The notes beneath the pieces were generated by a model. The model made no database searches and was not told the origin of the DNA. It saw only the letters and a list, made by a program, of their open reading frames with translations. Positions 15,683 to 23,196 of a stretch of 23,196 bases of DNA are shown here, piece after piece. The stretch is from CAWHHZ01 sp963829355 (GTDB lineage Bacteria > Acidobacteriota > Thermoanaerobaculia > Gp7-AA8 > JAHWKK01): NCBI GenBank assembly GCA_963829355.1, contig CAWHHZ010000025.1, positions 1 through 23,196 on the forward strand, read 5' to 3'. Made by a program: the position numbers and the translations under genes. Positions within the stretch are counted from its first letter, which is position 1. Each line of letters begins with the position of its first letter.

Positions 15683-16648
15683 GTGGCGGTGAGACGACAA
15701 ATCGGTCTCTACAACTCCCCCGACGAAGAATCGGGAGGAGGGATCGGTCTGCTCGTTTCGGTACTGATCCACGTTGCACTGATCACGATGTTCGTGTTGA
15801 ACGCTCAAACCGAGCAGGAGCCTGACGAACAGCCACTGACGTTCGTCGAGCTTGCACAGTCGCTCCCGCAACCTCCCTCCGAGTCGCAGCGTGTCGTCGA
15901 GGCACCCGGACGGGAGTCCGTCCGGCCTCCTTCGCCACAGGCTCCCCTCTCGGATGCGGATCGCCAAAGCGCGACTCCTCGGCCATCCGGAGACCGGCCG
16001 ACTGATCGGCCGGGGCTCGTCGATGCCCCGTTCATCCCTGGCTCGCCATCGCCCGGACCGCCTCCTTCGCAGTCCTCGCCTGCCGTGCGGCCGTCAGAAG
16101 CGAACGAGGAGCAGGGTGAGCGCAACGACGACGCGCCCGCGACTCCGGCGGACGGATTCCGGTTTGAAGAACGCAGGTCGAGCAAGGCGCCCGCCACTGC
16201 CGAGAAAGCTCCGAAGGTCGACTGGTCTTCAGCGATCCAGGATGCGGGAAAAGTCGCCTCCCTCGGAGGACAGGAGCTCGGAACCTACGGCGGCGACGAG
16301 GGCTTCGCCGAGAGCGGTCCCATCTCGTTCGAGACGCAATGGTACGAGTGGGGCGACTACTCCAACTCGATGGTGAGAAAGATTCGCTATCACTGGTACA
16401 ACAACATGCCCGCGCTCGTCCGGATGGGGATGAAGGGAGTGGTCGTCATCCGCTTCACGATTCAGCGCGACGGCACGATCACGGACATCACGATCCTGCA
16501 GAGCTCGACGCACCCGCCGTTCGATTTTGCGGCGCGAAAAGCAATCGAGCTGAGCAGCCCGCTTCAACCCCTGCCAGCCGACTTCCCGAAAGACTCGGAG
16601 CGCGTCACCGCCGGCTTCTACTACAACATGCGCCCCCCGACGAACTGA
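15683..16648 (+). CDS. TonB family protein (TonB C-terminal domain)
   Basis: The 321-residue protein is anchored in the inner membrane by one segment (about 20-39, GLLVSVLIHVALITMFVL), preceded by a short cytoplasmic end. A long proline-, serine- and glutamate-rich periplasmic linker follows (about 50-190). The C-terminal 95 residues form a TonB-like domain (YHWYNNMPALVRMGMKG, VVIRFTIQRDGTITDI, LPADFPKDSERVTAGFYY). Such proteins pass inner-membrane energy to outer-membrane receptors or serve other envelope-spanning roles; no ExbB, ExbD or receptor gene is nearby, so the partner is unknown. The GTG at 15683 is used; a second GTG at 15689 is possible, and neither has a strong ribosome-binding site. 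An in-frame stop at 15629 limits any upstream extension. It is divergent from gdhA with 116 bases between starts. Confidence 0.85.
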   Translation: MAVRRQIGLYNSPDEESGGGIGLLVSVLIHVALITMFVLNAQTEQEPDEQPLTFVELAQSLPQPPSESQRVVEAPGRESVRPPSPQAPLSDADRQSATPRPSGDRPTDRPGLVDAPFIPGSPSPGPPPSQSSPAVRPSEANEEQGERNDDAPATPADGFRFEERRSSKAPATAEKAPKVDWSSAIQDAGKVASLGGQELGTYGGDEGFAESGPISFETQWYEWGDYSNSMVRKIRYHWYNNMPALVRMGMKGVVVIRFTIQRDGTITDITILQSSTHPPFDFAARKAIELSSPLQPLPADFPKDSERVTAGFYYNMRPPTN

Positions 16649-16662
16649 CCTCCGGGGATCGC

Positions 16663-16738
16663 GTACGGCCCGACTGTCTGGCCGCAAAGAACGCGACAGT
16701 CAGGACCCACCCGATCCTTCGCTCGCTCAGGATGACAG
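16663..16738. repeat. Palindromic repeats between convergent genes
   Basis: CCGACTGTC at about 16669-16678 faces GCGACAGTC at about 16693-16701, and a dispersed-repeat copy (GATCCTTCGCTCGCTCAGGATGACAG) occupies 16713-16738. The 137-base gap separates the convergent TonB and coiled-coil genes and holds nothing else that I can identify. The GTCCTGACTGTCGC element also appears near 6887-6900. Confidence 0.5.
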
Positions 16739-16785
16739 CCCTGCGTTCATCGTTCCGATCTCAAGCGAGTGAGCTCCCTACTCAA

Positions 16786-17343
16786 TTACGGCTGAACGTC
16801 GTCGACGAACTCTTCAGGCTCCCAGCTCAGGTTCAACCGAACGGCTTCGTTCTCGGTCTCCCCTTCCTCGGACTCTGCCGCAAGACACCCCGGCATGCCA
16901 GCGAGTATTTCGAGCCGTTGGATCTGGTCGTAGATCCGCTTTTCTCTGCGGCCGACTTCATCGATCAGAAGATCGAGCGATTCCTTCTGCCGGGCTCCGG
17001 AGGATCGGCTAACGTCGAGGCGAAGCACTTCGATCTCTGCCTCGATCCGAATCAGGTCACGCTGCAGATCGAGACGCAGATCCTCGGCCATGGCGGCAAT
17101 CTCGGGCGAAAGGCGCGAGTCGGAAACCGCGCTCGCGATCTCCTTCTGAAACGCTTCGAAAACGCCGAGAGCCGGGCTGGCCACAGCGTTCTCCGATGCC
17201 AGAAGTCTAAAGGGGATCGTCAGAACCAGAGCAGTCAGAAGGATCGTTCTGGCGATCAGTGGAAAAGAGGAGGCGATGCCGAGCCGGAACCGCGACTGCG
17301 ATCCTCGACCGTCGGTGATTCCGAATGGATGGATCCTCGACAT
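16786..17343 (-). CDS. Hypothetical secreted or anchored coiled-coil protein
   Basis: I do not recognise a family. The 185-residue protein has a charged N-terminus, one hydrophobic segment at about 30-47 (LIARTILLTALVLTIPF) that may be a signal peptide or anchor, then a long, highly charged and probably coiled-coil region (about 60-150; EDLRLDLQRDLIRIEAEIEVL, seen as EDLRLDLQRD and RIEAEIEVLRL). The C-terminal 30 residues are acidic, and the tail contains one cysteine in AGMPGCLAAE. The ATG at 17343 is chosen because AGGAGG sits 6 bases upstream; another ATG at 17358 is in frame. It starts 17 bases after the porin stop, so it is almost certainly co-transcribed, and it may act with the porin, for example as a periplasmic partner. 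That role is inference from position only. Confidence 0.7.
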   Translation of the reverse strand: MSRIHPFGITDGRGSQSRFRLGIASSFPLIARTILLTALVLTIPFRLLASENAVASPALGVFEAFQKEIASAVSDSRLSPEIAAMAEDLRLDLQRDLIRIEAEIEVLRLDVSRSSGARQKESLDLLIDEVGRREKRIYDQIQRLEILAGMPGCLAAESEEGETENEAVRLNLSWEPEEFVDDVQP

Positions 17344-17360
17344 CGCTCTCCTCCTCATTT

Positions 17361-18512
17361 TCAGTATGTGGTGTAGAACCCGATGACGAGACTATTGATG
17401 GAGTCCTCGTTCGTCGAGCCAATCGGAGCATCGGTGTTCATGCTCTCGAATCCCGCCTTGATGTTTGCATTGTGACCGGCGATGAAGTAGCTGACACCGA
17501 CTCTCCACAGGTCGTAGCTTCCCTCGCCGCCCGGAGCATCTGCGTCGAAACTCTCGATCAGCGCCCACGGCTGCCACTTCTGATCCTCGCCCATGAGATA
17601 GCCAGCCTGAGCGTACCAGCCGTCGCCCTCGGCCGAGGGGTTCGCATTGTCCAGATCGAGATTCATGATTGCCGCCTCGAACGTCATCGCTCCGCGCGAT
17701 GCAAACAGGTCGACCGAATAGTAGTTGTAGTCGGTCAAGGGGGTCCGGGAGGAGGAAACATCGGACTGCGTATCGTAGGAGAGGCCAACACTGATTGTGT
17801 TTTTCTTTCCGAGATAATTCGCCGTCGAGTAGAAGCTCGGTTCGGAATCGCCGAAGTTCAACTGGAAGCGGCCGGTGTATCGCTCGGAATCGGAATTCGC
17901 CCCGGGGATGCCGTCGTAGGTTCCCACGTAATACTTGTAGTGGGTCGTATCGCTGAAGTCGCCGATTCCCCAGAGAGTGACACCGGTATCCCGGACCTGA
18001 GCGGGTCCGCGGAAACCGCCATCACTGTCGCCGTAGGTCGCGGTGTCGAAGGTCGACAGAGCGCGGGTGCCCCATGTGAGGGACTTGTAGATGTTTCCCG
18101 GACGATCGAGCGCGAGGAGGGTACCTGAGGAGGTGAGATTCTGACGATTCGACGGCGCGAGGTGCTGTCCCGCAAACAACTGAAAGCGCGGGTCCGCCTT
18201 GAGGTAGACGTATGCGTCGATCATCTGAATGTCATTGCCGGAGACATCCGTCTGCAGGAACATGCTGAACCAGTCGTTGACCTTACCGGTGAGACGGAAT
18301 CGTGCGCGCCGGATCTGGAAATCGCTGACGTTCTCGAACGAGGCGTCGTCGTCGATGTCGCTCTCCGACAACTTGAAAAGCGTTTGAAGCCGGAAGCCGA
18401 GATCGATCTCGCCCTTCTCACCAATCGCGATCTTTGCTCCTGCGTATGCTGGCAGTGTGCTCGACACGATGAGTGCCAGCGCGACGAGAGTCCATACAGA
18501 GTTTCGTTTCAT
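17361..18512 (-). CDS. Outer-membrane porin (phosphate-selective porin O/P-like)
   Basis: The 383-residue protein would form a beta-barrel channel in the outer membrane. It has a clear signal peptide (MKRNSVWTLVALALIVSS..., cleavage likely after AYA at residue 24). Alternating aromatic and polar strands follow (DLGFRLQTLFKL, FQIRRARFRLTGKVNDWFSM, FQLFAGQHLAPSNRQNL). The chain ends in an aromatic residue (GFYTTY), as expected for barrel insertion. The FxIRRARF...G and AGQ...P pattern is characteristic of the OprO/OprP-like family, but members vary in substrate and phosphate specificity is not shown. The ATG at 18512 follows GGAAGGA. It lies between uspA and the coiled-coil gene in the transport locus. 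Confidence 0.87.
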   Translation of the reverse strand: MKRNSVWTLVALALIVSSTLPAYAGAKIAIGEKGEIDLGFRLQTLFKLSESDIDDDASFENVSDFQIRRARFRLTGKVNDWFSMFLQTDVSGNDIQMIDAYVYLKADPRFQLFAGQHLAPSNRQNLTSSGTLLALDRPGNIYKSLTWGTRALSTFDTATYGDSDGGFRGPAQVRDTGVTLWGIGDFSDTTHYKYYVGTYDGIPGANSDSERYTGRFQLNFGDSEPSFYSTANYLGKKNTISVGLSYDTQSDVSSSRTPLTDYNYYSVDLFASRGAMTFEAAIMNLDLDNANPSAEGDGWYAQAGYLMGEDQKWQPWALIESFDADAPGGEGSYDLWRVGVSYFIAGHNANIKAGFESMNTDAPIGSTNEDSINSLVIGFYTTY

Positions 18513-18555
18513 GACGTTTCCTTCCGTTAGAGTTACCCGATTTGTCTTCGTATCG

Positions 18556-18597
18556 AGGCCGATGGCCCCCGTTTCGACTCCGGGCTCATCCGAGCCC
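18556..18597. other. Two adjacent stem-loops in the uspA-porin gap
   Basis: GGGCTCATCCGAGCCC at 18582-18597 forms a 6-bp stem with a 4-base loop, and GAGGCCGATGGCC at about 18556-18568 forms a shorter stem. No T-tract follows on the minus strand, so this is not a standard terminator. It could be an RNA-processing or partial-termination site between uspA and the porin gene. Confidence 0.35.
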
Positions 18598-18610
18598 ACT
18601 TGCATCTGAT

Positions 18611-19096
18611 CTATCCGTCGAATCTGACGGTCAGGACCGGCACCGGACACTCGCGAAGGAGCCGGTGTGCGACCGAACCCGTCAGGCGCTCAGGCAACGT
18701 GGCGGGCGGATGAGCACCCACCACGACGATCTCTGCGCCGACTGATTCGACATGCTCGAGAATCTGCTCGATTACGTCTCCGCTGGCGACGATGATCCGT
18801 GTCACGGTGTCTCGCCATACGTTCTCCTGTGAGGTCTCCGCACAGAGCTCTTCGATCTGTGCCGGCAGCTTCTTCGCGGCGTTTGCCTCGACCTCGTCGA
18901 TCAGGGGACCGAGCGTTCCCTGGCCCGAGTAGCCTTCCACCAGTGCCCGCTGCCGTGCCGTCAGAGTTTCCATCACGTGCAGGACCACCAGTTCGGCGCC
19001 CAACTGTTTGGCCAGTGTGTAAGCTCTCGCGAAGATGGTTTTGCTCTTCGACGTGAGACCGGTGCAGTACATGACGGTGCGAACTTTCGGCAGCAT
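18611..19096 (-). CDS. Universal stress protein (UspA family)
   Basis: The 161-residue cytoplasmic protein has the single-domain Usp fold: an opening strand (VRTVMYCTGLTSKSK), ELVVLHVMETLTARQ, and a C-terminal IVASGDVIEQILEHVESVGAEIVVVGAH. The nucleotide-loop pattern Gly-x2-Gly-x9-Gly-Ser is only partly kept: Gly127 and Gly140-Ser141 are present, but the second glycine is Pro130 (VGAHPPATLPERLTGS). ATP binding may therefore be weak or altered. It follows the TRAP permease by 62 bases with AGAGGTGA before the ATG. UspA proteins coded beside TRAP transporters are known, for example TeaD with the ectoine transporter TeaABC of Halomonas, where the protein regulates uptake. A similar role is likely here. 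Confidence 0.9.
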   Translation of the reverse strand: MLPKVRTVMYCTGLTSKSKTIFARAYTLAKQLGAELVVLHVMETLTARQRALVEGYSGQGTLGPLIDEVEANAAKKLPAQIEELCAETSQENVWRDTVTRIIVASGDVIEQILEHVESVGAEIVVVGAHPPATLPERLTGSVAHRLLRECPVPVLTVRFDG

Positions 19097-19158
19097 CGCT
19101 GAGTCACCTCTTCATGAGTTTCGCGTCGTTGGTGGCTTCGTTCGTGATGCAGCCCTCA

Positions 19159-21600
19159 TCAGGTTGCGGGCGCCGGTTGTAAATCATTCCGCCTCCACTT
19201 CTGACTGAAGACGACAACGACGACGAGGATCAGCCCTATCGCGTCCGTCATGTACGTCGGCCAGTACAGCAACACGGTCGCGGCGGCGAGAACCAGCCAT
19301 TCGGGGATATTGGTTCGGCGGATCAGGAAGCCCATCGTCAGGGCCGAGAATGCAATCGTCCCCAGGACTGCAGAGAACATGGACGAGAAGATCTTTGCCG
19401 GCTTCGGTGAGGTTTCGGCGATGACTGCTCCGCTGTCGAGGAGGCCTCCGCCAGAAATCAGGACGTTCTTCACAACCCCGTCGCGGCTCGCCGTGATCTC
19501 GCGAATATCATCTCCATCGAGCACGGTCGCGATCACGTCACCCTTTTCGACAGCGTCACCGTCGGTGATCTGAACTTCCATCACCATCCCGCCCATGATC
19601 TGGTCGTTCATCTCGGGAGCGACCAGAGGCTTCCCTTCGAACAGAATTGCAGGAGTGAAGGCGAAGAGAATTGGGACGACGTACAGCAGCTTCGCAAACT
19701 TGAACGCGGTCCATCCCGTTTTCCACGGGTCCGATCCAGCGATGGCCGCTCCCGCGTATGCCGCCACGCACACGGGTGGCGTGATGTTCGAATCCTGACT
19801 GAACCAGTAGACGATCATGTGAGCGGCGATCAGTACGACCCCCATCTCCATCAGCGGCGGTACGGCCAGCACGGCGGTAATCAGGTATGCGGCGGTGACC
19901 GGAACTCCCATGCCGAGGACCAGAGATGCGATCCCGACCAGAAGGATCGCCGGGAGCAGCTGTCCGCCGGCCAGCGAAATGATGATGTCGGAGAATTTCA
20001 GTCCGATGCCGGTCAGCGAGATCGTGCCGACGATGATTCCGATCACTCCGAGGGTGGCGCCGATGATCAACGTGTTGCGCGCTCCGGTCTGAATCGCTTC
20101 CCAGATCTCCCGGAGACCCATTCGTGTTTCCTTGCGGAACCAGCTGATCACGATGCACGAGATCGTTGCCCAGAACGCCGAGAAACCGGGCGAGCGTCCC
20201 ATGATCATCAGGACGGTGATGATCACGAGCGGCAGCGAAAAGTACCATTCACGCCGGAGCACCACGGTCCAGTGAGGAAGGTCATCGCCTACGATTCCCT
20301 GAATGTTGTTCTTCTTCGCCTCGAAATGGATCATGCAGAAGACCGAGAAGAAGTAGAGGAGCGCCGGGAAGATGGCGATCAGCATGATGTGGGCGTACGG
20401 GGTCTCGGTCAGCTCCGCCATCAGAAAACCGCCGGCTCCCATGATCGGTGGCATGAACATCCCGCCGATCGAGGCCGCGGGCTCAATTGCTCCGGCGACG
20501 TGTGGTTTGAACCCAGCCCGTTTCATCAGCGGGATCGTGAAGGCGCCGGTCGATACGGTGTTCGCGATCGCACTGCCGGACACAGACCCAAACAGCGCGG
20601 ATGCCATGACGGCGACTTTGGCCGGGCCACCCGTCGATTTCCCCGCGAGTGCCATCGGTAGATCGATGAAGAATTTTCCTGCACCCGACTTGTGGAGAAA
20701 CGCTCCGAAGAAGATGAAGAGGATGACGTACGTCGCGAGGACGTTCGCCATGATCCCGAAAATGCCGTTGGTCGTGACGAACAAGGCGGTGGCGAGGCGC
20801 TCGACTCCGAATCCTCGGTGGGCAATCAGATCTGGCAGGTATGCTCCGAAATACGCATACGCCAGCATCGCGACGCCGATCGACGTCATCGCCAACCCCA
20901 GAACCCTGCGACACACTTCGAGCGAGAGAAGGATGCCGACGATGCTCACGAAAGCGTCCAGCTCGGTCTCTGCGCCTGCGCGGTAGTTCAAACCTTCGAA
21001 CTCGACAATCCAATAGAGAACCGATGCCGCCGCCGCGATCGCCAGGAGAATGTCGTTGGCGGTCGGGTTCATCGGCCATCGGATCGCCATCTCCCGGTCG
21101 GCGAACCAGAGTCCTGCAGCCAGAATGAGCGTTCCGAGAAACAGCGGCCAGAGAGTGGCAGCCTGGACGAGGGCGGCACCGAGTCCGCCCTCACCCCAGG
21201 CCGCGCCAATTGCGGTGAGGCGTTCGTGGAAAACCGCGACGTCGCCATACGCGACGAGTACGGCGATCGTACTTGCCAGCAGGAATCCACAGAACAGTGA
21301 CAGGACGACGCGCATCGACTTCCGCGGTGCCGGATAGAGCAGAAAGACCAGCACGTACGTAATGAAGACGTAGACGCCCCGGTGGTAGTGAGTGGCGACC
21401 GACGAGACGCCGGCAGCATAGAAATAGAACAGCACCATGAAGCCGCCGAGAGCGGCCACCAGCCAGTGCCAGGGGCCGGTGACCGGACGCGCTGTCTTCG
21501 CGTCTTTCTCGAGAAGCTCAGCGAGCTCGTTTTTCGACTCGCCCTTTTCCGGGCCGGAGGTTTCTACGACCGGTGCTTCTACATTCGGCGGTTTGTCCAC
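19159..21600 (-). CDS. TRAP transporter fused permease (4TM/12TM) with an inserted lipoyl-like domain
   Basis: The 813-residue inner-membrane protein joins the small and large TRAP permease subunits, the fused form that works with TAXI binding proteins. Uptake would be driven by an ion gradient. Residues 1-40 are a charged cytoplasmic tail; about 45-235 give the small-subunit-like helices; about 235-660 give the large DctM-like part, with ALFGSVSGSAIANTVSTGAF, GFKPHVAGAIEPAASIGG and GMGVPVTAAYLI. Residues about 664-731 form a soluble insert resembling a biotinyl/lipoyl half-domain (GDAVEKGDVIATV, SRDGVVKNVLISGG) without the lysine used for modification. Membrane segments resume at 735-800. 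The GTG at 21600 begins 9 bases after the TAXI gene stop, with AGGCGG before it. The transported solute is unknown. Confidence 0.92.
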   Translation of the reverse strand: MDKPPNVEAPVVETSGPEKGESKNELAELLEKDAKTARPVTGPWHWLVAALGGFMVLFYFYAAGVSSVATHYHRGVYVFITYVLVFLLYPAPRKSMRVVLSLFCGFLLASTIAVLVAYGDVAVFHERLTAIGAAWGEGGLGAALVQAATLWPLFLGTLILAAGLWFADREMAIRWPMNPTANDILLAIAAAASVLYWIVEFEGLNYRAGAETELDAFVSIVGILLSLEVCRRVLGLAMTSIGVAMLAYAYFGAYLPDLIAHRGFGVERLATALFVTTNGIFGIMANVLATYVILFIFFGAFLHKSGAGKFFIDLPMALAGKSTGGPAKVAVMASALFGSVSGSAIANTVSTGAFTIPLMKRAGFKPHVAGAIEPAASIGGMFMPPIMGAGGFLMAELTETPYAHIMLIAIFPALLYFFSVFCMIHFEAKKNNIQGIVGDDLPHWTVVLRREWYFSLPLVIITVLMIMGRSPGFSAFWATISCIVISWFRKETRMGLREIWEAIQTGARNTLIIGATLGVIGIIVGTISLTGIGLKFSDIIISLAGGQLLPAILLVGIASLVLGMGVPVTAAYLITAVLAVPPLMEMGVVLIAAHMIVYWFSQDSNITPPVCVAAYAGAAIAGSDPWKTGWTAFKFAKLLYVVPILFAFTPAILFEGKPLVAPEMNDQIMGGMVMEVQITDGDAVEKGDVIATVLDGDDIREITASRDGVVKNVLISGGGLLDSGAVIAETSPKPAKIFSSMFSAVLGTIAFSALTMGFLIRRTNIPEWLVLAAATVLLYWPTYMTDAIGLILVVVVVFSQKWRRNDLQPAPAT
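19408..19611 (-). other. Coding region of the inserted biotinyl/lipoyl-like segment
   Basis: The stretch codes for residues 664-731 of the TRAP permease. It reads like a biotinyl/lipoyl domain: GMVMEVQITDGDAVEKGDVIA, shown as MEVQITDGD and VEKGDVIATV, then EITASRDGVVKNVLISGG. The usual hairpin lysine is replaced (LDGDDIREI), so it is unlikely to be lipoylated or biotinylated. Fused TRAP permeases normally join the preceding and following helices with a short loop. Confidence 0.6.
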
Positions 21601-21609
21601 GGTTCCGCC

Positions 21610-22593
21610 TCAGCGTGCTGACTGCGCCGGTGTGATTTTCAGCCCGTTCGCCTTCCAGAACTTCTCGGCGCCGGGATGAATCGGAGTGACGATCCCTTCG
21701 AGCGCACCATCGACGGACATCGCCTTGGCCGTGCTCTTGACCTTCACCATGAAGGCGAGGCCCGCGTCGGAAAAGATCTCGCGGAGGGCTGCCTCGACCA
21801 CTTTCGGGTCGACGTGCTTTCCTGCAACCCAGAGTGCCGAGTCCTGGAAGGACTTCACTGGGTAGTCGACACCAGAATACGTCCCCTTCGGAATCGTCAG
21901 GGTCGTGTAGAACGGATAGTCCTCGAAGAATCCAGCCTTCTCGCCAGCGGCGACGAGGTCGATCATTCTGATGTCGTTCGAGGCTGCGGCCTGAATGACT
22001 GAGGAGTTCGGATATCCGGCGAAGACCCAGAAGGCGTCGATCAGTTTGTCGCCGAGTGCTGAGGCGGCCTCGGAGTAGCCGAGGAACTCGACATCCATCT
22101 TGTCCCACAGTCCGATGGCCGTGAAGTACCGTTGTGCAGCGCTTGCCGCCCCAGAGCCCGGTCCACCGACCGCGACGCGTTTGCCGGCGAGATCATTGAC
22201 GTTTTTGATACCGCTGCTGGCGAGCGTCACCAGGTGAGCCGGAGCGCCGTAGAGATAGGCCATCGCCTGAACGTTCTCGTACTTGTTGTCGTCCTGGGTG
22301 AGTTTGCCGTGCCGTCCGAGATACGTGTCGCCCGAGTAGACGATTCCGAAATCTGCCTCACCCGAGTTGACGCGCCGGAGATTCTCCAGGGAACCAGCCG
22401 ATGCCGTGTTCGATACCTCGACATTGGGGAGCGTCTTCGACAGACGGATCGAGATTCCATTGGAGAAGTACTGGAACGTACCTCCCTCGGGACCTCCCGA
22501 GAATCCGAGCCGTTTCGTTTGCTGGGCCGAGATCGCTGGCGTCGATGCAACCAGGATCAGTACGAACAACAGGATAAAGCTTCGCTTCGTCAT
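21610..22593 (-). CDS. TAXI family TRAP transporter solute-binding protein
   Basis: The 327-residue periplasmic protein would bind a small, probably anionic solute and deliver it to the fused TRAP permease. A signal peptide (MTKRSFILLFVLILVAS..., cleavage likely after ISA) is followed by the family opening LGFSGGPEGGTFQYFSNGI. Next are NTASAGSLENLRRVNSGEADFGIV and DLAGKRVAVGGPGSGA, all hallmarks of TAXI proteins. The C-terminal part includes GEKAGFFEDYPFY and PIHPGAEKFWKANG. Characterised TAXI proteins bind glutamate or related acids, but the ligand here cannot be inferred. The ATG at 22593 follows AAGGAG with 6-base spacing; an earlier in-frame start at 22632 lacks such a site. First gene of the transport locus. 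Confidence 0.95.
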   Translation of the reverse strand: MTKRSFILLFVLILVASTPAISAQQTKRLGFSGGPEGGTFQYFSNGISIRLSKTLPNVEVSNTASAGSLENLRRVNSGEADFGIVYSGDTYLGRHGKLTQDDNKYENVQAMAYLYGAPAHLVTLASSGIKNVNDLAGKRVAVGGPGSGAASAAQRYFTAIGLWDKMDVEFLGYSEAASALGDKLIDAFWVFAGYPNSSVIQAAASNDIRMIDLVAAGEKAGFFEDYPFYTTLTIPKGTYSGVDYPVKSFQDSALWVAGKHVDPKVVEAALREIFSDAGLAFMVKVKSTAKAMSVDGALEGIVTPIHPGAEKFWKANGLKITPAQSAR

Positions 22594-23196
22594 CGCGGTC
22601 TCCTTGGTTCGTTGGTGATTTGGATGACCCATTCTTGTAACCGAATGTGCGTCGGGACGTGATCGCAGTCACCCTCCTGGATGACACTGGTCACGATCTC
22701 CTCGGCGAGCTCGTTCGAGGAGGCGACGCGCATATCGTGCTGAAGATGTTGACCTTACGGTCCGAGGATCACCCCAACATGGAGGCAACACCTGGCACCT
22801 GGAGGTCGGGCGTCCTCGTGCGTTTCGCGGATGGCTCCAGCCCTCCAGCAAGCCTCAGTCACCGCCAACGGCCCAAGCCAAATGGCCCGAACTCAAGAGC
22901 GGAGCACTGACATCTCGCCGAGGTGCGAGTGGACGAAAAATCACTGTTGTGGCGGAGAAATTCAAGATCGCTCATGCGAGGGCCTGGAAACCCTCATGCC
23001 GCCGACGATCCTGCGGAGCGGGATCGTCAGCGTTCCGCTTTCGGCGCCGAGTTCGGGCCGTTGGGCCTCAGCCCGGCCAGCGAAGAATGGTGCCACGTGC
23101 CACGACTTCCTCGCGGCGGAGCCGGCCGGTCTGGAGCCGGCGCACCTGCTTCAATCACTCAGAAGTGAGAAGTATGGCCTCCACGGGCCGACCTGG
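22594..23196. other. Gene-free right end of the window
   Basis: I find no convincing gene in these 603 bases. Short open frames here (for example 22647-22910 on the plus strand) have no ribosome-binding site or recognisable sequence. The left part must hold the promoter of the TAXI operon. An 8-bp stem GACGATCC/GGATCGTC lies at 23004-23011 and 23021-23028 with no T-tract after it, so it is not a clear terminator. Confidence 0.5.

Noticed and set aside
19819..20661. A 280-codon plus-strand frame
   Set aside because: It lies opposite the conserved DctM part of the TRAP permease and has shadow-frame composition.
22647..22910. An 87-codon plus-strand frame at the right end
   Set aside because: There is no ribosome-binding site or family resemblance, and a competing frame of similar length lies on the other strand.
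23004..23028. Inverted repeat GACGATCC/GGATCGTC as a terminator
   Set aside because: There is no T-tract on either strand and no gene end nearby, so it could be chance in GC-rich sequence.
1..23196. CRISPR arrays, tRNA or rRNA genes, integrases
   Set aside because: No regularly spaced repeats, cloverleaf sequences, rRNA cores or recombinase motifs were noticed by eye; a tRNA scan would be needed for certainty.

Overview
The window looks like a chromosomal segment of a GC-rich Gram-negative bacterium, most likely an Acidobacteriota member. The pointers are a VWFA-related protein of the type abundant in that phylum, a DUF4388 protein, outer-membrane components (a porin and a TonB-type protein), and many dispersed palindromic repeats of the type '(t)gatccttcg...ctcaggatgacag'. 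The phylum call is inference from gene content; no rRNA or other marker gene is present. I see no tRNA, rRNA, CRISPR array, transposase gene, prophage or integrase.

Layout, left to right. (1) 1-1615, minus: a secreted VWFA-related protein broken by three frame changes, preceded by a REPIN-like palindromic element (1667-1812). (2) 1975-3414, minus: a PBP4-type D-Ala-D-Ala carboxypeptidase. (3) 3473-3656: a ~184-bp near-palindromic MITE between two genes; its right end supplies the stop codon of the next gene. (4) 3653-4525, minus: an RNase Z-like metallo-beta-lactamase protein, divergent from a plus-strand DUF2203 - acpP - (terminator) - fabF group (4578-6567). (5) 6568-7244: a gene-free repeat region that opens with a second MITE-like element starting at the base after the fabF stop. 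(6) 7245-11612, minus: a compact operon DUF4388 protein (split by an A10 frameshift) - pgeF - bifunctional PBP1b-like synthase. (7) 11848-12858, minus: a DUF389 membrane protein. (8) 13115-15566, minus: glutamate dehydrogenase - DUF4013 - DUF2085 membrane proteins. (9) 15683-16648, plus: a TonB C-terminal-domain protein. (10) 16786-22593, minus: a five-gene run TAXI solute-binding protein - fused TRAP permease - UspA - porin - secreted coiled-coil protein. (11) 22594-23196: no gene seen.

Themes. Cell-envelope work is prominent: PBP4, PBP1b-like synthase and the peptidoglycan-editing factor PgeF, plus fatty-acid synthesis (AcpP, FabF). The most distinctive unit is the right-hand transport locus, which could carry a solute across both membranes: porin in the outer membrane, TAXI protein in the periplasm, TRAP permease in the inner membrane, and UspA as a possible cytoplasmic regulator. 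Its permease carries an inserted biotinyl/lipoyl-like beta-rich segment without a modifiable lysine, which is the best candidate here for something not yet described. The second recurring theme is small non-autonomous palindromic elements sitting exactly at gene boundaries.
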